From Gerris lacustris (Eukaryota; Arthropoda; Insecta; Hemiptera; Gerridae), in NCBI GenBank assembly GCA_951217055.1, contig OX578277.1, forward strand, positions 71,093,455-71,157,454: a stretch of DNA of 64,000 nt, in the 5' to 3' direction. Below, piece by piece: positions 49,803-60,000 of the stretch. The position numbers and the translations under genes were made by a program. Every line of letters starts with the position of its first letter. Position 1 is the stretch's first letter. The notes beneath the pieces were generated by a model. That model was not told where the DNA came from. It saw only the letters and a program-made list of their open reading frames with translations, and made no database searches.

Positions 49803-50466
49803 TGACTCAATACTTATTGCTCTCATTATCAAGATTAGAAGTCTGATTAGATTGGTGATGGTGAGTGCCTATTGCGTTTCTTAGTTTTATTTTCTTTAAT
49901 TGCTTTCGTTTAAGCCCTTTTGATTTACATAAAGTGATTTTCGAAAAAGAAAAACAACAAATAATAATATGTATCACAATGATTCTGCTCACTATGCATT
50001 TATTGTCATTAAATATAGCTTTCTTAATTTTTTAACGTTTGTTAATAACAACTAGTTTGAAATGATTAGTTGGATGTGTAATTGCTATTGGAGACTTTAA
50101 AAACATGTCTAATAAATAACATTATATTATTTCCATTGCACGAGAGTGAGATGCAAATAAGCTTTCAAATATGTATTCAACTAGCACTATACTCGTATGT
50201 AGTTAGCGGTATACAACACTAGTCTTTACTCCATCATTTTTTTCTTACTCGTTTCAAAGATATATAACAAACTAAGTTATATTCAATTTGTAGGAGATTT
50301 TTCATTCTCTATATATTGTTTCTTTTTTTTATTCTTTTTTCCCCTTTCTCTTCTTTTTCTTAGGTTATATCACCCTTGAGGATGGTGTCACTTGATACGG
50401 GTCGCATTTCTCATACTCTCTTTTATACGTACACTTATTACTTTTTTTGAGTGTATCTATTTCTTT
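49803..50466. other. AT-rich noncoding DNA, nothing recognised
   Basis: No gene or repeat family seen. The minus frame at 49807-49992 is uninformative. Confidence 0.5.
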
Positions 50467-51130
50467 TTTCCTTCCAAGCCTATACTGAAGGTAACGGACG
50501 CATTGTGATCATTCTAAAGAACAAAATTGTTTTATAACGCTACATTTAAAAAAGCCTGAACTGAAATCTGTTTAAGACTCAAAGGAACATTTTTGGCCTC
50601 GTGACTGTCTGTTAGTCGACATTTTTGCGCACCACCATATCTTAAAAACTACTCGTCCGATTTTAATGATATTTGGATGGTAGGTTATGATTAACCTACT
50701 GTTGTTTCCGTATTAATTTTAACATTCTGAGACTATTGCTTTCTCTTATTCATGGCCAAAAACTTTTTTTTTATTAACACATATTTTTGGAACGAAGTTC
50801 CTTATGGCACATTCTGGAGCCCGGAGTGAATCCGAAAAAAAAACGACCGTCACAAAACCAAGCATCACGAAATCTACCGATGACGATAACTTGAGTAAAA
50901 GATCACCGAGTTAGTTGAAATTTGGTACACATGTTCATTTTACCAATGCCCAAGGTGAGTTCGTTGGACAACGCTATCCCCCCAAGCGTTCACGGGCAAC
51001 GCTCGTGTTAACGTAAGCTTCAAATTTAAAATTGGAATTTTAGGACGGGAAAAAATTCTAACTTCATCTATTTAATGAGACAAAAAGTGGTCCTAAACGT
51101 TAAAAAACAAAAAAAACTACGCTTTTACCG
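50467..51130 (+). repeat. Family A repeat, long copy
   Basis: CTTCCAAGCCTATACTGAAG, GTAACGGACGCATTGTGATC, ATTCTAAAGAACAAAA, GGAACATTTTTGGCCTCGTG, CCGATTTTAATGATATTTGG and later GATGACGATAACTTGAGTAA, GTTCGTTGGACAACGCTATC and AAGCGTTCACGGGCAACGCT follow the reference copy in order. It contains extra sequence in the middle (50700-50870) that is absent from the 21.4-kb copy. The 3' terminus is not clearly present. Confidence 0.8.
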
Positions 51131-51498
51131 ATATCTTACGTTCTAACGTAACGATTTTAATAAAATAAATGCATACTCATCGTCTATAGTACAATTGAAA
51201 CAGGCATGTAAAATTTCAACCTGATGCAAGCAGAAGTTATTGCGTATTAAATTGATATATTTTATAATATTTTAAATGGAGTAATAAATATGCCGGCGGA
51301 GTCTGAGGGAACAGTCGTGTTCCGTCACTACGAACATCTGCTGTGACTATAAACTCATCATGATACACTTTTTTCTCAATATACACTACATTATTTATTG
51401 CAAGACGCTCGCTTCAATGTTAAATAAATGCTTTTCTTTTAATTTTGCCTTAACTCTGCTAAGTACAAATAGTTAGTTACTTTTAATTTTGTCTTTTT

Positions 51499-52767
51499 AG
51501 GGTTTCGTTGGTAAAACCAAAAAAAAGTAACCCTTATAGTTTCGTTCTTGTGTCCGTCTGTCACTCTGTACGGTTCCAATAACTTTTGAACCAAAAAAGA
51601 TAAAAACGTGAAACTTTCCAGTATAAAAGATCGTTTTGACGCGCACACAGGAAAAATATAGCGAACTCAATATTATCAGCTGTTCAAATTCAAAATGGCG
51701 GATAATTCACGTCGCGAAAAAAATATATTTTTTTAAAATTTTGAGTGGGGTATCAAATGAAAGGTATTGAAGAGTAGAATAGAAATATATATACCACTTA
51801 GGGATAGTGGTTAATTTTCAGCGCCATTTTGTCAAAAAACATCAACATTTTGCGTGTCCCCCCCCCCCCCATAAAATCGTATTTCCGGTATTACTAAAAA
51901 TATAGAAAAATATGCAAAATGTGTGGTCTGCTGGGCCATAGAAAAAATAAGATTAGCAGTTTGATCTGATTTACTGGAAATTCAAGATGGCGGATAATTC
52001 ATGTCACTTGAAAAAAAATATTTTTTTATAATTTTGAGTGGGGTATCAAATGAAAGGTATTGAAGAGTAGAATAGAAATATATATACCACTTAGGGGTAG
52101 TGCTTAATTTTCAGCGCCATTTTGTCAAAAAACATCGAAATTTTGCGTGTCCCCCCCCCCCCTAAATTCGTATTTCCGCTGTTACTAAAAATATAGAAAA
52201 ATATGCAAAATGTGTGGTCTGCTGGGCCATAGAAAAAATAAGATTAGCAATTTGATCTGATCTACTGGAAATCTAAGATGGCGGATAATTCACGTTACTC
52301 GAAAAAAAATATTTTTTTTAAATTTTGAGTGGGGTATCAAATGAAAGGTATTCAAGAGTAGATTACAAATATATATACCACTTAGGGGTTGTGTTTAATT
52401 TTCGGCGACATTTTGTCAAAAAACCTCGAAATTTTTCGTGTCCCCCCACCCTAAAATCGTATTTCCTGCTGTTACTAAAAATATAGAAAAATATGCAAGA
52501 TGTGTGGTCTGCTGGGCCATAGAAAAAATAAGATTAGCAATTTGATCTGATCTACTGGAAATCCAAGATGGCGGATAATTCATGTCACTCGAAAAAAATT
52601 TTGTTTTATAAATTTTGAGTAAGGTATCAAATGAAAGGTATTGAAGAGTAGATTACAAATATGTATACCACTTATGGATAGTGTTTAATTTTCGGCGCCA
52701 TTTTGTCAAAAAAACTTTTCTCTCTCTCCCCCCCCCCCCCCTTCTAATTTTGTGTTCACAATACCAA
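51499..52767 (+). mobile_element. Family F element with terminal inverted repeat and internal 291-bp array
   Basis: AGGGTTTCGTTGGTA at 51499 is the exact reverse complement of TACCAACGAAACCCT near 52753-52767. T runs flank both ends. The left end also folds on itself: AGGGTT with AACCCT and TTGGT with ACCAA (51499-51534). TGTCCGTCTGTC and AAACTTTCCAG follow. The interior is a tandem array described separately. There is no transposase frame, so it is non-autonomous. The overlapping 69-codon minus frame at 51439-51648 is a by-product. Confidence 0.75.
51695..52742 (+). repeat. Tandem array, about 3.6 units of 290-292 bp
   Basis: ATGGCGGATAATTCA begins units at 51695, 51987, 52278 and 52568 (spacings 292, 291 and 290). 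Each unit continues with TTTTGAGTGGGGTATCAAAT, GAAAGGTATTGAAGAGTAGA, TATACCACTTA and GCGCCATTTTGTCAAAAAA. A C-tract of variable length or interruption follows (13 C, 13 C, CCCCCCACCC, 13 C). The last unit is cut short at the right end of the family F element. Unit-to-unit similarity is high by eye, so amplification appears recent. Confidence 0.9.
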
Positions 52768-52779
52768 CGAAACCCTTTT

Positions 52780-55077
52780 TACGTGAGACTTCACGCCTTA
52801 CCAATTTATTTCTAACTCCGCCATGTATAATTAGTTATAGTATCGTAAAACTTAGCAGTATGATTTTATAATATATATTTAATGAAAAGCGTAAGGAACT
52901 TTAATGACCGCTTAATATATTTCTACTTCTAAGTTTATCAATGCCCCATTGTTAGAAGTTACCTGAATAAAGGGATAGAACTATAGAACTAACCTTTTTC
53001 GCCTAGGTAGATTGAGATTCATTACTATCAATATCAAGATAAATAATAATAATTATGGCACAGAATATGTAATAATAACAGATTATCACAAGTGAATATT
53101 TGTTTTCGAATATCTTTACCTGGTTGATCGTCATTACCAGCTATGTTCCAATTTTGAGATCATCAATATTGCTTATCAATTTCGAATTGGTAAGTTGCAT
53201 GATTATAGAAGATTGTTTCGAGAATTTTGGAACTTTTTCATGCTGTAAGACTATAATTAAACTTAATCAGTATATTCTAACCAGATACGGATTCCTTATT
53301 TCATTATTCCTTCTTTTTATAAATATTTTTTTATTCTACATTTAATAAAAATAGTTAATATTCTTTTCATATTTTCTTAATTTCGAATCAGTGTGTTATG
53401 CAGTACTCACTTCTCCTATTGATTCTATTTTAATTTTTGTTTGTAAAATGTTTGAAGAAGTGCTTTTTATATTTTTTTTTATCTCATGTTCGATTTCTTT
53501 TAACTAGCAAGATATTCTTCTTGTAGAAATGTTCAATTTTAAAAATAGCAATAAGTGGGTTGTATTCTTTTTTATTTCAGTTTGAAAAAAATTATGGTAG
53601 CGCTCGAGGCACCGATATCACTTGACCTCTTAGGTCAATTGTAATTTGAAGTGAGCTAACATCTTATATCTCCTATCTGTATCAAGAACACTTGACAACA
53701 TTTCCAATTATAAGCTTCCTTTTATATTTTAATTTATCTAATCGATTACCATGCTCCTTTTTTTTTTGTTTTTTCTTTCATCATAATTATTTTTCTCATC
53801 TTTAATTCCGTTACATTTCCATGTTCTGTACCATATTTTATTTTTATTTATTCTTTCCCTTATTAATGATAGAAGTGATAAAGCCCAAAAAATATATTTT
53901 CATTTTAGTCTTCATTACTGATTTCTAATCTTAGTATTGTCTTACCTAAAAACAATGAGTAAGAGGTAAATAAAAAATACAATTGTTCATTGCTCTTTTT
54001 AATTTATTTATTTATTCCGTATTTTTTCTTATTATTTTTCATTGATTATATAAACTTAAAGATTTAAGGTACTTCATTCATTTCAATTTTGATCAATTAG
54101 AGTGTGGCACATTTTTCAGCCTTGTTCGCAAACTTGTATTATGATAATAATTATGACAATAACATTTGCATTAGTAACACATATTAAATAAAGGATTAAC
54201 ATAAACTGCCTTTCCACGTAAATTAAAATTGGGTTATTTAACAAAAGCAGCTTTCAGTCTTCATAAAATTTCGTCTTTATATTTCTCCAGGGATATCTTC
54301 ACAGTAACATTTTGGAGTTGGTGAAGATGTCACAAGTACCGTGTCATTATTAATACCTAATTGTGGTAGAAATTGAGTTACATTTATAAATTAATTAGTG
54401 ACAGGTGAATCTACTTCATGTCGGAGATCAACATGAGGCTCTTTTGATTCTCACGTTTAAGACTTGAATAGTAAATTCTATTTATAGTTTCCATGTTTAA
54501 TTTCTTCTCTATGAATAGTTCTTTTTTGTAATTCTCTTTATTACTTATTTGACCTCTATTCAACAAACATTTCCTTTAAAAATTTTTAATTTGAAAAAGT
54601 TTTCGTGGTTTGATTTTAGTTTAGATGTAACGGTAAGGAAATAAAGCGAGGATTGCTAGGTGTTGCCATCCCTTAGAGGAAAGTTGTGTAGAATTATGAA
54701 GAATGATTTTCATCTCAGGAACTTTGTCCATATTTCTCCGGGGATATCTTCACAGTAAAGTTTTGGAGTTGGTGAAGACGTCAGAGGCGGATGATTAAGG
54801 GATGTTCTCAGTGATGCTTGTTTAGGCCCGGGCTATAGTTTATGGGGTTGGTGCCATGGTAAAGCCTTAGAACCCTTTGTTCTTCATCTTCCTAAGACCT
54901 TTTCCTTAATTCTCTTGTTATCAATTCCTTTAAACCCTTTAAAACTCCTTCGCCATGGAATTTAGAATAAATTAGAAGAAATTATTTGCTTCCCTTTATA
55001 TTAAATACATTTTAGATGTCAATAGGGAATCCGATTAAACTGCCTTTTAAAAAGCTATAACCGACGTAACTGGTTGT
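52780..55077. other. AT-rich noncoding DNA with a short dispersed duplication
   Basis: The 81-codon frame at 53100-53345 is hydrophobic and low-complexity, with no homology recognised. ATATTTCTCC(A/G)GGGATATCTTCACAGTAA, then TTTTGGAGTTGGTGAAGA, occurs at 54276-54332 and again at 54730-54785. A minus-strand TTTTTAG|GTAAGA lies at 53940-53952. No gene seen. Confidence 0.5.
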
Positions 55078-55180
55078 CACGGCCGGATTTAGGCTTAGGC
55101 TCATAGGCTACAGCTTAGGGGCCCGCAAATAATTTACTCATTCATAGAGGATATAACCAAAACACCGGCACTAATTTATA
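55078..55180 (+). mobile_element. hAT-type terminus (GGCCGGATTTAGGC)
   Basis: ACGGCCGGATTTAGGCTTAG, then CTTAGGGGCCCGCAAATAAT, resembles the hAT-like end at 34763, including a downstream TAGTGGATATGACGAAAATAC-like segment (here ATAGAGGATATAACCAAAAC). It lies just left of the family B composite. The opposite end was not found. Confidence 0.5.
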
Positions 55181-55416
55181 TACGACTAGCTGAATACCCG
55201 TGCTTCGCTACGGGGTGTTTTATTTTCAATTTAATGGATTTATAAACTACTATCAAGAAACATTTAAATTATTTTAAAAAGCGAGAATATCTAGATTCTA
55301 TCCCTCCCCCTTATTTCTATACCCCCTCCCATAAGATAATTTGCTAATATCCCAAATTAGTAATTCATTCCGACTAAATTTTTAAAAAGGAAAAGCAGTG
55401 GTATTTTTTTCTGTAA

Positions 55417-55438
55417 CCCCCCCCCCCCCCCCCCCCCC
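55417..55438. repeat. Poly-C tract
   Basis: A 22-base C run inside the left part of the family B composite, followed by GCCTCCCCG. Confidence 0.97.
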
Positions 55439-56703
55439 GCCTCCCCGTGTCATTTTACATCCCTTGGTTGAAATTGGACTTATCTTTTATTAATATACAT
55501 GCTTACATACAAAATAAGACCTCTTACTCAAGTATTAACTTCCTAACTTTTGAAGATCGGTCTGGGCTCAATTCCCCTTCTTTTCTTACTCTGTCCTTAT
55601 GTTCCCCTTAGGTATAAAATTTTATAAAATCTCTATTGGCAGATATTAATATAATTTAGAAATTATTATACTACGTATACGTATACACTCGTAGATTTTA
55701 TTTTAGAATTTTAAAGAAGTGGTCATGATTAAGTTAGTAAAGGTTTAGGCACGGTAAGGCGTGAATATTAATTATTGCCTTAATATCTAAAAATAAATCT
55801 AAATATTTTTTGACAGTGATTGAAAAGTAATTTCTTTAACAGTTCTTCCTACAGAAATTTCCACAAAACATAAAATATGGTCAGTAGTTTCTTCTGCAAT
55901 TTTGGTTAAATACATTTTTTTTATGAAAAATGAAATAAGAATTTTGAAATCTATATAGAAGCCCCGTTCTCAGCTCCATATAAAGCTACCAAATCGTTTT
56001 TATCACCCGCAGAATTAAGCTTAACATTGTACCCAAGAACCTCCAAAATCTATTCAGCCATTTGGACGTGATTGACGCACTGACAGACAGATATACAATT
56101 TTCTAAACATAAATTCGTTGTCAGGACTACTCATTCAGTGGAAATACCCCATATTCTCTCTCCACAGCTCGGGCCTCCATGTTCTCTAGTGGAGAGATAA
56201 CCTTATGTAGAGCTAAAATAAAAAATCAAAAATCAAAAAATGTAAAATAAAATGTAAAATCAATAAAATAGATAAATTAATGTACTAAATTATTATTTAT
56301 GTATTAATATGTTTTATTCAATAAAGGTATTTTTAAAAAAAAAATAATAATAATAATAAAAATAAATAAATGAATAAATACAAAATTTTAGCCCAATCGG
56401 ATAAATGTACAGACACAACAATTATTAGTTTTTTATACATAGATATAGATATATTTTTCCATTTTACCCCCCTAAATGTACATAATAATAATTGTACAGC
56501 ACTCTTAAAGAGCTTTTCAACGGTATGTATCGTGAAGGGTTTTCATTACTTTGACATTTGTACCCCGTACCCCTGTGTACCAAAATCAAAATTTCGAAAA
56601 TGCATGAAGTCAGTGACCTTCCCCTTTTCCCCTTGCTTTGAAGGTCAAGTGTGCAAATTTTTCATTGAAATCGGAATAAAACGGTAGATTTTAATAAAAA
56701 GAA

Positions 56704-56740
56704 CACACACGCGCCCGTTCGCGCGCGCGCGCACACACAC
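56704..56740. repeat. (CA)n(CG)n(CA)n tract
   Basis: ACACACAC, GCGCCCGTTC, GCGCGCGCGCGC and ACACACAC in succession. This is the reverse-oriented equivalent of the GT-rich start of family B units. Confidence 0.9.
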
Positions 56741-56976
56741 TTACGTTGACATTTCCTTTTTACCCCTCTCCTAAATGAAAATAATGACAAAAACGTACAT
56801 TACAATTACTTTTCTCTTAAAGAGCCTTTCAACGATATGCGTCATAAAGGGTACCTATCAATTACTTTGACATTTGTACCCCGTACTCCTGTGTACCAAC
56901 ATTTTAACTTTATAATCTCATGTAAGCAGTACACTCATAGACACTTCATTTTTTATCTATATATATAAAAGTCAAC

Positions 56977-56977
<1 letters not shown>

Positions 56978-57008
<31 letters not shown>
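56978..57008. repeat. (GT)n microsatellite in family B unit
   Basis: About 30 bp of GT just after AAAGTCAACGTAT, at the position where other units have only GTGTGTGTATG. It shows microsatellite expansion at a fixed site in the element. Confidence 0.95.
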
Positions 57009-57011
<3 letters not shown>

Positions 57012-57607
57012 TTCTTTATACAAATCTACAGTTTTAGTCCGATCTCGATGAAAATTTGCACACTTGACCTTCAAAGCAAGGAAACAATCAAGGTCTACAT
57101 GAATTTTCGAAATTTCAATTTTGGTACACAGGGGTACGGGGTACAAGTAATAAATACGGGGTCAAAGTAATGAATACCCTTCATGATGCATATCGTTGAA
57201 AAGCTCTTTAAGGGTACAGTAATTGTTGTTATGTACACTTTTGTCATATTTTCATTTAGGAGGGGGGTAAAATAGAAAAATATAGCTATATCTTATTTGT
57301 TCTTTATACAAATCTACAGTTTTAGTCCGATCTCGATGAAAATTTGCACACTTGACCTTCAAAGCAAGGGAAAAATCAAGGTCTACATGAATTTTCGAAA
57401 TTTCAATTTTGGTACACAGGGGTACGGGGTACAAGTAATGAATACGGGATCAAAATAATGAATACCCTTCGTGATGCATATCGTTGAAAAGCTCTTTAAG
57501 GGTACAGTAATTGTTGTTATGTATAGTTCTGTCATATTTTCATTTAGGAGGGGGTAAAATGGAAAATATAACTATATCTATATATAGAAAGAAGAGTATC
57601 TATATAA

Positions 57608-58194
57608 TAGTCAGGGTGCCCATAGGCAAAAAAGTAACTTATACATACTCTTTCCAAACATTTTTGTATGGCTTGTTTAGGCCAAATCTGACACCGTTTT
57701 CCTCTGTGACTTTTTTTAGTTTCGGGGCGTCTTTTTTTTATTTGAACCCCAAAATTTTGACGCGTCAGACTAGAAAATCGGAAAAAGTTCTGCGTCAGAC
57801 AATATTAAAATGTTGATTTATAGGGTTCAAATAATGTATCTTGAGAAAATCAGCCAGTTATTAATTAATGATATTAGTTCATTTTAATTAATAATAATGG
57901 ATATTAATTAATATGAACTAATATTAATTTATGATTAATAACCAGCTGATTTTCTCAAGATACATTATTTGAACCCTATAAATCAACATTTTAATGTTGT
58001 CTGACGCAAAACTTTTTCCGATTTTCTAGTCTGAGGCGTCAAAATTTTGGGGTTCAAATTAAAAAAAAAAAAAGCCCCGAAACTAAAATAAGTCACAGAG
58101 GAAAACGGTGTCAGACTTTGCCTAAACAAGCCATACAAAAAGGTTTGGAAAGAGTATGTATAAGTTACTTTTTTGCCTATGGGCACCCTGACTA
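57608..58194. mobile_element. 587-bp near-perfect palindrome (foldback MITE candidate)
   Basis: TAGTCAGGGTGCCCATAGGC at the left end is exactly complementary to the right end. The arms match with few differences for about 290 bp each, meeting in an ATTAAT-rich centre near 57901. TAA flanks each side (57605-57607 and 58195-58197), like the 3-bp TWA duplications of PIF/Harbinger elements. The target is a family B unit: GAAGAGT...C before and ...ATGTCTTTTATACAAATCTA after resume the unit as seen uninterrupted at 59055-59095. Frames of 94-101 codons across the arms mirror each other and are not genes. Confidence 0.85.
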
Positions 58195-59819
58195 TAAGAG
58201 AATGTCTTTTATACAAATCTACAGTTTTATCCCAATTTGATGAATATTTACACTCTTTTTCTTCCAAACAAGGTGAAGGTCACTGCCTACATCATTTTCC
58301 GAAATTAAAATTTTTCACAGAGGTACGGGGTACAAATGTCAAAGTAATGGATACCCTTCATGATGCATATCGTTGAAAAGCTTTATAAGAGTACAGTAAT
58401 TGTTGTTAAGTACGTTTTTGTTATATTTTATTTAGGAGGGGGGTAAAATGGAATATCTATATCTATAAAAGTCAACGTATGTGTGAGTGTGTTTATGTTC
58501 TTTATACAAATCAACAGTTTTAATTCGATCTCGATGAAAATTTGCTCACTTGACCTTCAAAGCAAGGGGAAGATCTCTGTCTACATAAATGTTCGAAATT
58601 TAAGTTTTGGTACACAGGGGTACGGGGTACAAATGTCAAAGTTGAAATCCCTTCATGATGCATATAGTGTTGAAAAGCTCTTTAAGAGTACAATAATTGT
58701 TTTTACGTGCATTTAGGGGGTAAATGGAAAAATATATCTAAAAGTCAACGTATGTGTGTATGTTCTTTATACAAATCCATAGTTTTAGTCCGATCTCGAT
58801 CAAAAAATGCACACTTGACCTTCAAAGGAAGAAAAAATCAGTGTCTACATGAATTTTCGAAATTTAAATTTTGGTACACAGGAAACAGGGTACAATAATG
58901 AATACGGGGTCAAAGGACTGAATACCCTTTATGATGGATATCGTTGAAAAGCTCTTTAAGATTACATTAATTGTTGTTATGTACAGTTTTGTCATATGTG
59001 TTTTCATTTAGGAGGGGGTAAAATGGAAAAATATAGCTATATCTTATATAAAAAGAAGAGTGTCTGTACGAGGGTATGTCTTTTATACAAATCTACAGTT
59101 TTATCCCAATTTGATGAATATTTACTCACTTTCCCTTCAAAGTAAGGGGGAGGTCACTGTCTACATGAATGTTCGTAATTTAAATTTTGGTACAAAGGGG
59201 TACGGTGTAAAAGTGTCAAAGTAATGGATTCCCTTCATATGATGCATATCGTTGAAAAGCACTTTAAGAGAAAAGTAATTGTTGTTATGTACAATTTTAT
59301 TTAGGAGGGGGTAACATGGAAATTTATAGCTATATATATAAAAATCAACGTATGTGTGAGTATGTTCTTTATACAAATCTACAGTTTTAGTTCGATGTCA
59401 ATAAAAATTTGCCCACTTGTCCTTCAAAGCAAGGGGAAAATTTCAGCCTACATGAATTTTCGAAATTTAAGTTTGGTACACAGAGGTATGGTACAAGTAA
59501 TGAATACGGGGTCAATGTAATGAATACCCTTCATGATGCAAAAGCTCTTTAAGAGTACAGTAATACTTTTTATGTACAGTTTAGTCATATTTTAATTTAG
59601 GGGGGGGGGGGGCGAATTTAGGATATTTGTAATTAGCTTATCAAAGAGGAGTGAGGGGGTATAGAAATAGGTGGGAGAGATAGAATCTAGATATTCTTGC
59701 ATAGTAAAATAATTTATATGTTTCATTATGGTTGTTTATAAACTTATCTAATTATAATAACACTCCGTAGCGAAGCACGGGTACCCAGCTAGTATAAGAT
59801 AAAAGACACTCATAGACAC

Positions 59820-60000
59820 TCTTCATTTATATAAGATGTAGTTATACATATTTTTCCATTTTACCCCCTCCTAAATGAAAATATGACAAAACTGTACATA
59901 ACAACAATTACTGTACTTTTAAAGAGCTTTTCAACGATATGCATCATTAAAAGTATTCATTACTTTGACATTTGTACCCCGTAAAATCCTCCACATTTGC
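59820..60000 (-). repeat. Family B fragment, reverse, outside the composite
   Basis: TTTTTCCATTTTACCCCCTC, CTAAATGAAAATATGAC and AAAGAGCTTTTCAACGATATGC are the reverse complement of the family B 3' part. It lies just beyond the right terminus of the composite. Confidence 0.8.

Larger units (their letters stand above)
55188..59793. repeat. Family B inverted composite, 4.6 kb
   Basis: The left edge CTAGCTGAATACCCGTGCTT, then CGCTACGGGGTGTT, is the reverse complement of the right edge, AACACTCCGTAGCGAAGCAC then GGGTACCCAGCTAG. About 200 bp inside each edge also match in inverted orientation (TAGATTCTATCCCTC / GATAGAATCTA). Units on the left (about 56450-56960) read in reverse, and those from 56951 rightward read forward, with TACAAATC(T/C)ACAG landmarks at 57021, 57309, 58214, 58507, 58772, 59088 and 59374. 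Excluding the palindrome insertion the spacing is about 265-316 bp. All open frames of 60-105 codons here are repeat-derived. The mechanism (replication slippage, unequal exchange or rolling-circle) is unknown. Confidence 0.8.

Noticed and set aside
56370..58267. Open frames of 94-105 codons
   Set aside because: They fall within family B units and the 587-bp palindrome; the 101- and 94-codon frames mirror each other across the palindrome.
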